From: Amphibalanus amphitrite | Lineage: Eukaryota > Arthropoda > Thecostraca > Balanomorpha > Balanidae | Direction: 5' to 3' | DNA length: 64,000 nucleotides | NCBI RefSeq assembly: GCF_019059575.1 | Contig: NW_024881843.1 | Location: forward strand, 1-64,000 | Part shown: positions 1 through 10,723 of the stretch, piece after piece | Position numbering within the stretch: position 1 is the stretch's first letter | How the letters are laid out: the number at the start of each line of letters is the position of its first letter | Program-made: the position numbers and the translations under genes | Notes under the pieces: model-generated | The model's input: the letters and a program-made list of their open reading frames with translations, nothing else | What the model was told of the DNA's origin: nothing | Database searches by the model: none

Positions 1-34
1 AGGACGGCAAGGAACTGATACCTACAGAGATTAA

Positions 35-186
35 CAGTAGCGGCGGAACACCTTCAATTAAAGGGAAGGGGGCACTGCCGACTTTTGGTCCCATTCTTTC
101 CATGCAACGCCCATAGGGCTTATGTTAAAATGCCAAAATCAAAGGGGGGACGGTGCCCCGATGCCCTCCCCGTTCCGCCGCCTATG
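35..186. mobile_element. hAT-type MITE, copy 1
   Basis: A 152-bp non-coding element with imperfect terminal inverted repeats: CAGTAGCGGCGGAAC at the left and GTTCCGCCGCCTATG at the right. It is clearly related along its length to 1725-1886 and 33568-33779, both of which have perfect 8-bp target duplications. Its own flanks share only an approximate match (around CAGAGATTAA and CAGAGGAAAA), so it is older or has lost its duplication. The hAT assignment rests on the sister copies. Confidence 0.75.
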
Positions 187-698
187 CAGAGGAAAAATAA
201 GTGAGCAAGGGATTTGAGAGATAGGTAAAGAGACAAGGGAGAAATGAGATTTGATTGCTCCGCTCCTAATAACACTTCCCAAAATAAAAAATAATAATTG
301 GCCGTAATTATCAAATAAGAATCGGAAATTGTCAATTGAACGTCTGATTCGCTTACATCAATCCGCCCTATACCATGTTTGACATGTTTGCACCAAAGCC
401 AACTTGCAGGCTAGCTTATACATTGAGCCAGTGGTATATACTATATATACATAAGCTCCCGGTGGTATACCTGCATATAGCCGAGACCTCCGGCCGTATT
501 TTCCCACGATCAGCCGGATTGGAAAGTCGTGTATTTTTCGTCCGTGCCAGGCGGCCGGCGCAATCTCCGGGAAACGCTTCAGTAACAAAAGCACGAGCCG
601 ATCGCCCAAATACCGGTGGCCGCGAGAATTTCTCTAGTTTCTGAAGAATTTTCGGGACCCATGCTCTCTTTTCATACTGGATCGCGTGTGCCTTACAG
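187..698. other. Intronic or intergenic sequence with a dispersed repeat
   Basis: No gene is recognisable. The segment from about 590 to 698 is closely similar to 63835-63937 at the other end of the window; both read through a TTTCTGAAGAATTTTCGGGA core and end at CTTACAG. In this copy the 699-3261 foldback is inserted right after TTACAG, and the repeat resumes at 3262. A related inverted piece is at about 63720-63760. Confidence 0.6.
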
Positions 699-3261
699 GC
701 ACGGACGTATAAATAAACTGGACCCGCAACCACCTCCATTCAGGTGAAGCCGACAAGGCGCCATTTTACGTTGCCAAAAAACCGTGCTCTGGAAGGTCAT
801 CGAGCCAATACAATTAGAATTGCGTCCAAACGGATGATCGGATCGAGATGCTGGTGGTACCGTTCGACGGGTAATTCCTTGAGGCAGGTGATGATGGATG
901 TCACATGTCACCCGGTGTCACATGGCGCGTGCCACGTGCCGACAAACTTACAAAGGGCAAAAACCTCTAAGCGACGCTTCAAATCAAACGAAGGGCGGCA
1001 CAGGTGCCAAACTCACAGGTCACATGTCCCAGTATTCGACCACTAACATATGTTATGTTCGGCATCAGGGGGTGCGGAATGCACGCGCTAGTGGCGAAAA
1101 ACATGTTTTGATGAGGCATCCTCCGATTCCGGAAAACCTTGACCTAGGCACACCAAATTTGGCACACTGACACTACTGGACACGTGCTTTAAGGTGCTGT
1201 ACAAATAGGCGTGCTGGGGTACACGGTGCACGTTCTGTGCACGTGCAAACCTTTTGATGTTGCACTCCAGGTGTCACATATGCGGGTAGGGCGGGTAGCG
1301 CTGGCAAGCTCAAGGTGCCAAATTTACACAGGCCACCCAGAATGCATTCCAGCATAGTTATTGAGCATATCCATCTCCTGGTGGCCCCCAAAGGTGCGCT
1401 CTGCACGTGCAAAAAATTATCCACGCCGGGCGGTGGGGATGCTTGGACACCCTATGTGGATTTATGTAAATATCTCGAAAACGGCGTTGTGTAGCGCCGC
1501 CGTTTTTGGCACACCTTTTCATGCATCTTTTTCACACATGCTGCGTAACTTTCAGACTTAGGTCACTCAAGGTTAGGTCATCAGGTTACGTCCAAGTGAC
1601 CTTACCTCAGGAAAAGTTATAGTGCCCGTCATAGCTACACAGACTGAACAATCGGTTTAAAACGTGCAGCGTTTGATAAGAGCAACAGTATATACGTAGA
1701 GTACCTCTACCTCGGAATTTCAATCAGTGGCGGCGGAACACCTTCAATTAAAGGGGGGCACTGCCGACTTTTGGTCCCATTCTTTCCATGCAACGCGCAT
1801 AGGGCGTTGCATTGTAAGGGCTATGTTAAAATGCCAAAATTAAAGGGGGCACGGTGCCCCGGTGCCCCCTCGTTCCGCCGCCTATGATTTCAATATCACT
1901 TGCTTGCTCAATGCTCATTGCTCAGCTCGTATTGTAAGAGCACTGCGGCACAGCATAGATGCAGGCGTTTTGCTACTGCCATCTATGGGTGAAAGATGAA
2001 GATAATGGTTATTGCGGTACAGTATTACTGCAGGCGCAAACAACGTAGAGAACAAAGATGCCTATGCTGCGCTGGCCGGCGATTGAGGCGTAAATTTGCG
2101 TTGCTGCCGTAGCAAAAAGTTTAGGAGCCCGAATTTGACAAAATAAATTATTTGCCGTGCTGGTGGTCTGAGGTCGCAAAATCAACAAAGCCCTAGGTCA
2201 GTGATATTGAAATTTCGAGATAGAGGTAGGTACTCTACGTATATACTGTTGATCTTATCAATTGCTGCACGTTTTAAGCCGATTGTATAGTCTGTGTAGC
2301 TATGACGGGCATTATAATTTTTCCTAAGGTAAGGCCACTTGGACGTAACCTGGTGACCTAACCTTGAGCGACCTAAGTCTGAAAGTTATGCAGCATTTAT
2401 GAAAAAGATGTATGAAAAGGTGTGCCAAAAACGGCGGCGCTACACAACGCCGTTTTCGAGATATTTACATGTAAATCCACATAGGGTGTCTCAGTCTGTC
2501 CAATCATCCCCACCGCCCGGCGCGGATAATTTTTTTGCACGTGCAGAGCGCACCTTTGGGGGCCACCAGGAGATGGATATGCTCAAAACTATGCTGGAAT
2601 ACATTCTGGGTGGCCTGTGTAAATTTGGCACTTTGAGCTTGCCAGCGCTACCCGCCCTACCCGCATATATGTGACACCTGGAGTGCAACATCAAAAGGTT
2701 TGCACGTACACAGCACGTGCACCGTGTACCCCAGCACGCCTATTTGTACAGCGCCTCAAAGCGTGTGTCCAGTAGTGTCAGTGTGCCAAATTTGGTGTGC
2801 CTAGGTCAAGGTTTTCCGGAATCGGAGGATGCCTCCTCAAAACACGTTTTTCGCCACTAGCGCGTGCATTCCGCACCCCCTGATGCCGAACATACCATAT
2901 GTTAGTGGTCGAACACTGGGACATGTGACCTGGGAGTTTGGCACCTGTGCCGCCCTTCGTTTGATTTGAAGCGTCGCTTAAAGGTTTTTGCCCTTTGTAA
3001 GTTTGTCGGCACGTGGCACGCGCCATGTGACACCGGGTGACATGTGACATCCATCATCACCTGCCTCAAGGAATTACCCGTCGAACGGTACCACCAGCAT
3101 CTCGATCCGATCATCCATTTGGACGCAATTCTAATTGTATTGGCTCGATGACCTTCCAGAGCACGGTTTTTTGGCAACGTAAAATGGCGCCTTGTCGGCT
3201 TCGCTATCTTCCATAGGAGGTCCATTGGGATTGTCAGTCCAGTTTATTTATACGTCCGTGC
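699..3261. mobile_element. Long foldback (terminal-inverted-repeat) element, 2.6 kb
   Basis: The element starts GCACGGACGTATAAATAAAC and ends with the inverted complement. The arms (about 699-1900, including a nested 162-bp MITE, and 2201-3261) pair over roughly 1 kb, leaving a loop of about 300 bp. It is flanked by TTACAG at 693-698 and 3262-3267. A related uninterrupted site at 63932-63937 supports a 6-bp target duplication. No transposase ORF is seen; the open frames on each strand are mirror images of the arms. Internal parts of the arms (about 1560-1700) resemble parts of the TTAA elements at about 10870-10990 and 62690-62790, so the element shares modules with another family. The superfamily is unknown. 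Confidence 0.85.
1725..1886. mobile_element. hAT-type MITE, copy 2
   Basis: A 162-bp element with CAGTGGCGGCGGAAC at the left and the inverted GTTCCGCCGCCTATG at the right. It is bounded by a perfect 8-bp duplication ATTTCAAT (1717-1724 and 1887-1894). The 8-bp duplication and the CAGNG-like terminus fit the hAT superfamily. It sits in the left arm of the 699-3261 foldback, so it inserted after that element formed. Confidence 0.88.
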
Positions 3262-3980
3262 TTACAGGGGTCATTTCCTCCTATATTAAAAAATAGAAAA
3301 TATTTTTTTTTATAAAAGGTTTTATTTTCTTTGCTGATCATTTTGAGCATAAAAAATCATAAATCCATTGCAAAAAAGTAATTTCGTGAAAGTGAACTAT
3401 TTCCTTTAACGGAAATTTCTGAGTATGAGCGGCCGGCCGGCCGGCCGGCCGTGGTCACGCTTTTGCGACGCTTATATCTCAGCAACCACTTGACCGATTT
3501 ACATGCGGTAATTTTTGTAGGGTAGCTTCATTCCTTCTACCAAGTATTGGACTATTCCTGATGCATGCGGGTGACTCCTTATGCACGTGCCACGTGCAAA
3601 ACGAAGAGGTGTCACTTTTGTAATAGTTGCAATATCTCGGTAACTACTGGGCCGATTGCGCTGAAAGTTGGCATGTAGGTAGGCACCTACTAGGCAATGC
3701 ATATCCATGTGCCACAGTTGGGGTGCTGCTGCACGTGCGCACGTGCAGGGGTCGATTCCAGATCTCGAGAACGGCTGGACCGATTGCGCTCAAATTTGGT
3801 ACACGGTTACGGAGCAGTTAGTAGGGTGCCGTGCACAAGTCAAATGGGACCCATTTTGCACGTGCGCACGTGCAGGGTGCCGCTTCCAGATCTCGAGAAC
3901 GGCTGGGCCGATTGTGCTCAAATTTGGCATATCGCTAGAGACCGGTTAGTAGGGTGCCGTGCACATGTCAGTTGGAGGTA

Positions 3981-5576
3981 GGGGAGAGTGGGGCAAAGCG
4001 GCCACCCGAGGCAAAGCGGCCACCCATCGTTTTAGCCCTTCATAGCTGGCGTCAGTTCCAATTTATGGTTTCCAATTATACTTCTCTTCACGGTCGTTCG
4101 AATGAGCCAGACCGGGGTTTCAGGCCCATCACCATTGTTCTGTGAAACACGGAAAAGCATTTCTTGCCAGGTTACCAACTATGTTTAAAATTTTTAAATG
4201 TTATGTTATTTCATAACCGTTTGGAATTTTTATAAGCGTTCTTGTCCATGCATTGCATGGTTATCGTACATGTATTCTACCAATTTTAATATTTTTTACC
4301 CCACTAATAGCTAAGCTGGAATCTTTTTGTCTCGGACGGTATGCGCGGGGCAAAGTGGCCGGGGCAAAGTGGCCACCCCCCAATTGGCCATAAGTTGTTT
4401 CCATCTGGATAAAAAACATTATTTTTATTCAAATGTGTCGTCATGCATTCATCTTGGCCACTTTTCAGTTGTATGAGTTACCAAATAATTACGGAGCGAG
4501 CGAAGCGAGCGTAGTCTTTCCTTAGATTAACGGAAATTTCTGAGTATGAGCGGCCGGCCGGCCGGCCGGCCGGCCGGCCGTGGTCACGCTTTTGCGAGGC
4601 TTATATCTCAGCAACCACTTGACCGATTTACACGCGGTAATTTTTGTAGGGTAGCTTCATTCCTTCTACCAAGTATTGGACTATTCCCGATGCATGTGGG
4701 TGACCCCTTATGCACGTGCCACGTGCAAAACGAAGAGGTGTCAGTTTTGTAATTGTTGCAATATCTCGGTAACTACTTGGCCGATTGCGCTGAAAGTTGG
4801 CATGTAGGTAGGCACCCACTAGGCACTGCATATACATGTGCCAGAGTGCGCACGTGCTGCTGCACGTGCGCACGTGCAGGGGTCGTTTCCAGATCTCGGG
4901 AACGGCTGGACCGATTGCGCTCAAATTTGGTACACGGTTAGGGACCGGTTAGTAGGGTGCCGTGCACAAGTCAGTTGGGACCCATTTTGCACGTGCGCAC
5001 GTGCAGGGTGCCGCTTCCAGATCTCGAGAACGGCTGGGCCGATTGTGCCCAAATTTGGCACATCGCTAGAGACCAGTTAGTAGGGTGACGTGCACAAGTC
5101 AGTTGGAGGTACCCCCTCGCAATTTCGCACGTGCAAGGCCCACCCTCTCGCTCGCTCCGTTAGTCGCCCCAAAAGGCGTTATACTGGTGCAATTAAATGT
5201 TTTTTTCATGAAAATCCTTTCTTTGTTTACCTACAGGTGGGATGCTGACAAAGCAAACATCCATCCTCGCTTAAACCTTGTCACCATCAAATACCCTAGT
5301 CGTACATGAGGCAACTATTTTGTTTCTCATATCGGGACTTGAGAAGACGCCGGTGGCCCCTTTGCCCCAGGGTATGGGGCAAAGTGGCCAATATGCATAG
5401 GTTTAAAGTTTTGTCAATATCTTCCATATGTGAACGCCTTTGGAAATAAAACGCAGTTGAAATAAAAGGCAACTTAATAGGGATCACATTGGTATAGAAA
5501 GAATCTTTTCAAGTTTAAAGATCAAGCGTTGGCATCGTGAGAAGCGTTAGGGTGGCCGCTTTGCCCCACCCTCCCC
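3981..5576. mobile_element. TA-flanked (Tc1/mariner-type) non-autonomous element
   Basis: Left end GGGGAGAGTGGGGCAAAGCG and right end CGCTTTGCCCCACCCTCCCC are inverted repeats flanked by TA (3979-3980 and 5577-5578). Copies B and C of the surrounding family carry the uninterrupted site GGAGGTACCCCCTCGC (about 5105 and 6323), which shows directly that TA was duplicated on insertion. The GGGCAAAGNGGCC string recurs internally (about 4010, 4350, 5375). It contains family A copy 2 as a later insertion. No transposase is recognisable. Confidence 0.82.
4491..5188. mobile_element. Interspersed repeat family A, copy 2
   Basis: Starts ACGGAGCGAGCGAAGCGAGC and has the inverted CGCTCGCTCCGT at 5149-5160, followed by TAGTCGCCCCAAAAGGCG and TTATACTGG. 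It holds a long (CCGG)n stretch (4552-4580) and several ATCTC...CCGAT motifs interleaved with CACGTGCGCACGTGCAGGG. It is nested in the 3981-5576 element. No coding function is recognised. Confidence 0.68.
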
Positions 5577-5721
5577 TACCCCCTCGCAATTTCGCACGTG
5601 CAAGGCCCACCCTCTCGGTCGCTCCGTTAGTCGCCACAAAAGGCGTTATACTGGTTAAATTAATGAAACGCGAATTAATTCAGCTTTTGATGAAGATTGC
5701 GAGTAAAAATGTTTTTTTTTT

Positions 5722-6403
5722 ACGGAGCGAGCGAAGCGAGCGTAGTCTTTCCTTAGATTAACAGAAATTTCTGAGTATGAGCGGCCGGCCGGCCGGCGTG
5801 GTCACGCTTTTGCGAGGCTTATATCTCAGCAACCACTTGGCCGATTTACACGCGGTAATTTTTGCAGGGTAGCTTCATTCCTTCTACCAAGTATTGGACT
5901 ATTCCTGATGCATGTGGGTGACTCCTTATGCACGTGCCACGTGCAAAACGAAGATGTGTCACTTTTGTAATAGTTGCAATATCTCGGTAACTACTGGGCC
6001 GATTGCGCTGAAAGTTGGCATGTAGGTAGGCACCTACTAGGCAATGCATATCCATGTGCCACAGTTGGGGTGCTGCTGCACGTGCGCACGTGCAGGGGTC
6101 GTTTCCAGATCTCGAGAACGGCTCGACCGATTGCGCTCAAATTTGGTACACAGTTAGGGACCGGTTAGTAGGATGCCGTGCACAAGTCAGTTGGGACCCA
6201 TTTTGCACGTGCGCACGTGCAGGGTGCCGCTTCCAGATCTCGAGAACGGCTGGGCCGATTGTGCCCAAATTTGGCACGTCGCTACAGACCGGTTGGTAGG
6301 GTGCCGTGCACAAGTCAGTTGGAGGTACCCCCTCGCAATTTCGCACGTGCAAGGCCCACCCTCTCGCTCGCTCCGTTAGTCGCCCCAAAAGGCGTTATAC
6401 TGG
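5722..6403. mobile_element. Interspersed repeat family A, copy 3
   Basis: Same ends as copy 2 (ACGGAGCGAGCG at 5722 and the inverted CGCTCGCTCCGT ending at 6376, then TAGTCGCCCC and GCGTTATACTGG). The CCGG stretch is short here (about 5782-5796), showing that this tract varies in length between copies. The intact GGAGGTACCCCC segment near 6323 is the empty site for the TA-flanked element in copy 1. Confidence 0.68.
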
Positions 6404-6620
6404 TTATTAATTTCTTATATCATTGAATTAGTTTTTGTAAATAAATTAACTACAAACGCCTCTGTGCAAAGTGCTTCAAGAATAAATCAAGGCTTATGAA
6501 AATCGTGAGCAGGGTTGGGAAAAGCAGGAAAAACGATCACGTGACTAGTGTCCCAACCTTATCTATAAGAATCTTGGTACCATACCATAATAATATCATA
6601 ACGCTCCAAAATAATATTCA

Positions 6621-6811
6621 TCGCCTTAAACTTAACAGCGTCACCGCACAACGCCCACGTTCCGTTGGTGACAAACACCATACAAACACGCACTGACGGC
6701 TTCATGTCACTTCATGAACTCGACAAACCCGCGTTGCTAGGCAACCGAAACAGTTGATGCGTACTCTTATCGCCCGCGTCCTCTTACCAGCCCTTACCCT
6801 ATTACAGTTGT
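6621..6811. repeat. Dispersed repeat, inverted partner at 52661-52832
   Basis: About 190 bp closely similar to the reverse complement of 52661-52832, including GTTCCGTTGGTGACAAACAC and CCCGCGTTGCTAGGCAACC. The two copies lie in different introns of the RALBP1 gene and in opposite orientation, so they could pair in the pre-mRNA. Ends and class are not resolved. Confidence 0.7.
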
Positions 6812-6930
6812 AGCTTTGGATTTAAGTTGTAACACACCTCAGCCCGTGCTCTCAGCTTATGGTGCTTTGTGTGTAGGCATCCAGCTGTCTGGTCTGGCTA
6901 CTGCTCGCTCTAACTGTACGTTTGTTGCAG

Positions 6931-7337
6931 GAGTCCCTTGCGAGGCAAGTTGGGAAATCCGTTCAAGTTCTCAAAAAAAGAAAAACGAGAAAAAGACAAG
7001 CAGAAGGAACATAAGGAAAAGGAAGTGAAGGTAAAGGAAGTAAAGGAAAAGGACTTCAAGGCCCGAAAAGACGCAAGAGAACTTTTTAAAGAAGAGAAAA
7101 TGAAGGAAAAAGAGAAACACAGGGAGGAGAAACTTAAAGAGAAAGAAAAAATGAAAGAGGAGAAAGAAAAGACAAAGGAGAAAGTCAAGGAACGACCCAG
7201 AGAGGAGAAGCCCAAAGAAAAGTCAAAAGAGAACAAAGAACTAAAACATAAAGAATTTTTTAAAGATGCCCCGGTAGGGCGGCAGAAAAAGAAAAAAGAC
7301 CAAACCAAAGGCAATGAACGGAAAAAGTCTGTTTCAG
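6931..7337 (+). CDS. RALBP1: RALBP1 (RalA-binding protein 1) N-terminal Lys/Glu-rich exon
   Basis: An internal coding exon with acceptor TTTGTTGCAG at 6921-6930 and donor CAG|GTAAGC at 7337/7338. The open frame (codon at 6938 onward, phase-1 exit) reads about 133 codons made almost wholly of Lys, Glu and Asp blocks, starting RGKLGNPFKFSKKEKREKD. The RALBP1 family has the same kind of charged, low-complexity segment (FSKKKEKDFK-like) just before the RhoGAP domain; there it contributes to membrane association. The phase-1 donor matches the phase-1 acceptor options of the next exon. The strand bias is strong (purine-rich), so the opposite-strand Ser/Phe-rich frame is a shadow. The start codon and earlier exon(s) lie upstream of the window. 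Orthology is supported mainly by the downstream RhoGAP exons. Confidence 0.8.
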
Positions 7338-8167
7338 GTAAGCTGTTAATTCAGAAAATTGTTGGCGTTTACATAACTTAATAAATGCATTCAAGTGCGT
7401 TTTTATTTTGCGAAAAATATATGTGTTAGTAATTTGTAAATCATCTGCACCTGAACATGCATGCATCTTAACATTTTTTTTCTGACACAACATATGTGAC
7501 ATCGTAGATATACAGGGCCCAATCTTACCAAATGCCGTGAATGCGCATTCACGGCATTTGGTAACATTCAAAACTATTCAACATTCATTTATTCATTCGT
7601 TCGGGCAACATTCATAATCATTCTCGCTATGAAAATCATTGGATAAGATTAGCTGGGTGTAAATGAAAGGGATGTCATTGATATCAGTGCCATAAACTTC
7701 GGCCAGTGCTGCCAAATCCTATTCACGGCATTGGTAAGATTGGGCCCAGGATCCGGCAAAAGTTGTGTCCTCTTCCTGTTACAACTTTTATCAGGTACCT
7801 ACCTAATCGTTTCTACCCCTAAGGGATAACGATTCTGACTGCGAACGGATCTCGGGTCACGTGCAGGGCATCATCTAACATGTTAACTGGGGGGGGGGGG
7901 CAGTTGCCTCCCCAGTGGAGCGGATTTCCCCCCCCCCGTGGCCAACACCTGCACCCCCAGTCAAAACGTGAACTTCTCATAAAATTACCTTCTCTGCAAT
8001 ACTTTTCTGTTAGGAGTCTTACATGGTTTTAACGAGAAACATTAAATAATTTGTTCAATTATTGAATTGAATATTACAGTGTAATATCCCGGTTGAATAT
8101 TACAGTATAATAACTGTTCAGTGTTCATGGCTACGGGAAAAGCCAAGATTTTGTGATTTTCAGAGCT

Positions 8168-8496
8168 GGGCCCTGTTTCACGGCACTCCGCTTCAGTGCG
8201 CTTCACTGAAGCGGTGAGTAAAAGGGAACCTCCGATGCTAAGATATGACGTCATCACAAAACGCCAGCGCGCTGTATTATATTGCTTGCAGGATTGTTTC
8301 GAATTGAAATATGGCCGTTACATTTTATGTTTGTATTCCCCGACATACCTATCTCAATGCCAAGCAATGCCTACTGCAAGCAATATAATACAGCACGCTG
8401 GCGTTTTGTGATAACGTCATGCCTTAGTATCGGAGGTTACCGCTTCATTGAAACGCGCTGAAGCGGAGTGAAGCAGCGTGCCGTGAAACAGGGCCC
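8168..8496. mobile_element. Palindromic MITE with GGGCCCTGTTTCACGGC ends
   Basis: Both ends read GGGCCCTGTTTCACGGCA inwards, and the two halves pair almost completely around 8320-8340, including TGACGTCATCACAAAACGCC and its inverse. It is non-coding. A right half-copy lies at about 11895-11956 (ending AGGGCCC), and both are followed by the same outer sequence in inverted orientation (8096-8166 against 11957-12009), so the pair belongs to a larger foldback. Confidence 0.75.
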
Positions 8497-8648
8497 AAAG
8501 AGCGCCGAGTAGCAAATTGTCAATTGGCAGCTGGCCAGCGACCCAACTGGTGTTTGCAACCCACAAACCCAATGAAACGCCCAACACGGATAAGAATGAC
8601 TATCACTGTCTGGTGGGTCAATGTGAAGGGGCAACACACTAATGTTAA

Positions 8649-9584
8649 CCCTCGCCCGTATTGTTGTTTTTTTTTTCCCAGCCGCAAACGCATAGTGGGG
8701 GGGGGGGGGGAGGGTCCGTTTGACCCCTTTGCCGTTTCGCCCCTGGTCGAGCTAGAGCTTCGCGGAAAAAAACGACCGCGCTGCCAGTGACGAGAGGAGG
8801 CCGATGCTACCTAATTTTAAGATCCTTACTCCTTAGTCATCAGTTGACCTTTCAGGTCAGGTCAATGACCCAAAAGTCGGGAAAATCGGGACCTGTTAGA
8901 TTCGGCGTATGTCGGCTCGCATTAGCCGCGCGTTTGCGCTCTTTTAAGTGGTTTCAAGCAATCAAACGTGGGATGTGTTGCTGCTCCCATGCATTAGAGT
9001 GGATGTCAAGGTCACCGGAAGGTCAGGTCAGGTCATTGACCTTCGATGACCTCGGTTCACTTTTTTGAGTTTTACATGTTTTTAGGCTGGTTTTTGGAGC
9101 TGAGTTCGAATTTAGCAACCATTTGAACAATTACGAAGAAGTTTTGGTGCCTTCGTAACATGTTACGAAGCTGTCGGAGGCGGTTGCCACCTACTACGAA
9201 TACCCGGCAAAACCCTTACTGGTTGACCTGACCTGATCTGACCCGACCTGGCCTAAAAACATGAAGACATCATCTATGATCATAATTAACATGATATTCG
9301 TGATCAGCACCCCGAAAAAAATCATAGCAGCCACCCTTTATCACGTTCTAACAGGTCCCGATTTTCCCGACTTTTGGGTCATTGACCTGACCAGAAAGGT
9401 TAACTGATGACTAAGGATCTTAAAATTAGGTAGCATCGGCCTCCTCTCGTCACGGGCAGCACGGTCGTTTTTTTCCGCGAAGCTCTAGCTCGATCAGGGA
9501 AGAAACGGCAAGGGGGTCCAACGGACCCCCCCCCCCCCCTTTCTCCTTATGCGTTCGCGGCTGGAAAAGCAATACGGGCGAAGG
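8649..9584. mobile_element. TTAA-flanked palindromic element (piggyBac-like)
   Basis: TTAA at 8645-8648 and 9585-9588; ends CCCTCGCCCGTATTG and CAATACGGGCGAAGG. The halves are inverted copies around about 9115, each carrying a G/C-run hairpin, a GCTTCGCGGAAAAAAACG block and AGGTCAGGTCAATGACC. Unusually, the inverted symmetry continues about 40 bp beyond the TTAA on both sides (8602-8644 against 9589-9631). No protein-coding capacity is seen. Confidence 0.75.
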
Positions 9585-9631
9585 TTAACATTAGTGTGTT
9601 ACCCCTTCACATTGACCCACCAGACAGTGAT

Positions 9632-10719
9632 GGGGGGGGGGGGGGCAGATTCTGCCCCTCCCCCTGTCTAACTTCCGAAGCGATGGTCGTAGAAAAACTG
9701 GGAAAACGGCAATCGAAAGCTCACCATAAGGCGGATCTTAAGAGCCGTTTTTTTGCTTAAGTAAATCAGAGGTCAGGTCAAGGTCAGGTCAAGGGTACAA
9801 AATGCAAGTTTCTTCAGTATCGGCCTTGCCTCGTAGTTGCCGAAGAATGGATTGAGACTGATTGCCCAAAACGTGTTCTTAGGCTACCAAGACAATATTC
9901 GTTGCATACAATATCATGAAAATGTCAGGTCAGGTCATCAAAAACGAAATATAGAAAAGGGAATGTGCGATACATGTTTTATGGGTTATTTTATTCATAT
10001 AATTCAAGAGACAAACTCAATGAGTGATATGGATCACATCTGGATGAATGTTAGGTCGAAGACAGATCAAGGTCACGTCATGTGAGGTCAAATTTTGAAG
10101 TTGGTTTTTAAGACCTAAAAAGGTGTCTACATGTATCTGTATCTGATGCAGTTTTTGACGGCGAATCGAATGGTGCTATTTTTGTTTCCGTACAAGACCT
10201 AGAACTTCCAAAAAAAAATCATTTTTTTTTCAAAATTTTTGTGTGTCAAGACGTCATAAAATTTTGAATAACTCTCACATTTTTGAACCGATTCTTCTAA
10301 AAATTGGTATGTAGGTTCACATAGACCACTTCTCTGACATATATTCCGTTTATTTCGATACACTCAAAATTTTGGATTTTATAATGATTTTCCCAAAAAG
10401 GTCAGTGTTTAAAGAAAAAAAAAATTGGGCCAAAATCGAAAGTTTTCAACAACAGAAAACGAGATAACCATTGGATAGACAAAAAATAATCACGTAGAAC
10501 CTTTTTTTGTTACGTCTTGATTCCTTTAAAAATGAAGATGTTAGCGGCGTTTGAAGTTTTGCCCTTTTGAGGCGAAAATGGCTGACATGCAGGGAACGTG
10601 TTAAATTGATGTATGATAAGGTACTGAAAGTTTGACGTCGCTGGCGTAACGCGTTTAGAAGTTATTGGCGAAACATGGGAGGGGGCAGATTCTGCCCACC
10701 CCTCAGCGGGGCGTGGGTT
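9632..10719. other. Degenerate TTAA-element sequence rich in AGGTCA
   Basis: Contains a GGGGCAGATTCTGCCCC hairpin at about 9645-9660 and a related GGGGGCAGATTCTGCCC at 10681-10697, with repeated AGGTCAAGGTCAGGTCA between. It resembles the interior of the TTAA elements but lacks a clean pair of ends. No gene is recognised. Confidence 0.5.
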
Positions 10720-10723
10720 TTAA

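Larger units (their letters stand above)
3400..5668. mobile_element. Interspersed repeat family A, copy 1 (split)
   Basis: First of three related copies (with 4491-5188 and 5722-6403). It begins near AACGGAAATTTCTGAG and runs through a CCGG tandem stretch (about 3431-3450), CACGTGCGCACGTGCAGGG motifs and four copies of the ATCTC...CCGAT motif. It is broken at 3980 by a TA-flanked element and resumes at 5579 with CCCCCTCGCAATTTCGCACG, ending in AAAAGGCGTTATACTGG. No protein is recognised: the open frames arise from the repeated ATCTCGAGAACGGCTGG motif. The superfamily is unclassified. Confidence 0.65.

Noticed and set aside
3627..6299. Repeated small frames with ISRTAGPIALKFGT-like peptides
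   Set aside because: They translate the ATCTCGAGAACGGCTGG motif of family A; frames are inconsistent between copies.
6910..7314. Minus-strand Ser/Phe-rich frame opposite the first RALBP1 exon
   Set aside because: Shadow of the Lys/Glu-rich coding strand, which has proper splice sites and family resemblance.
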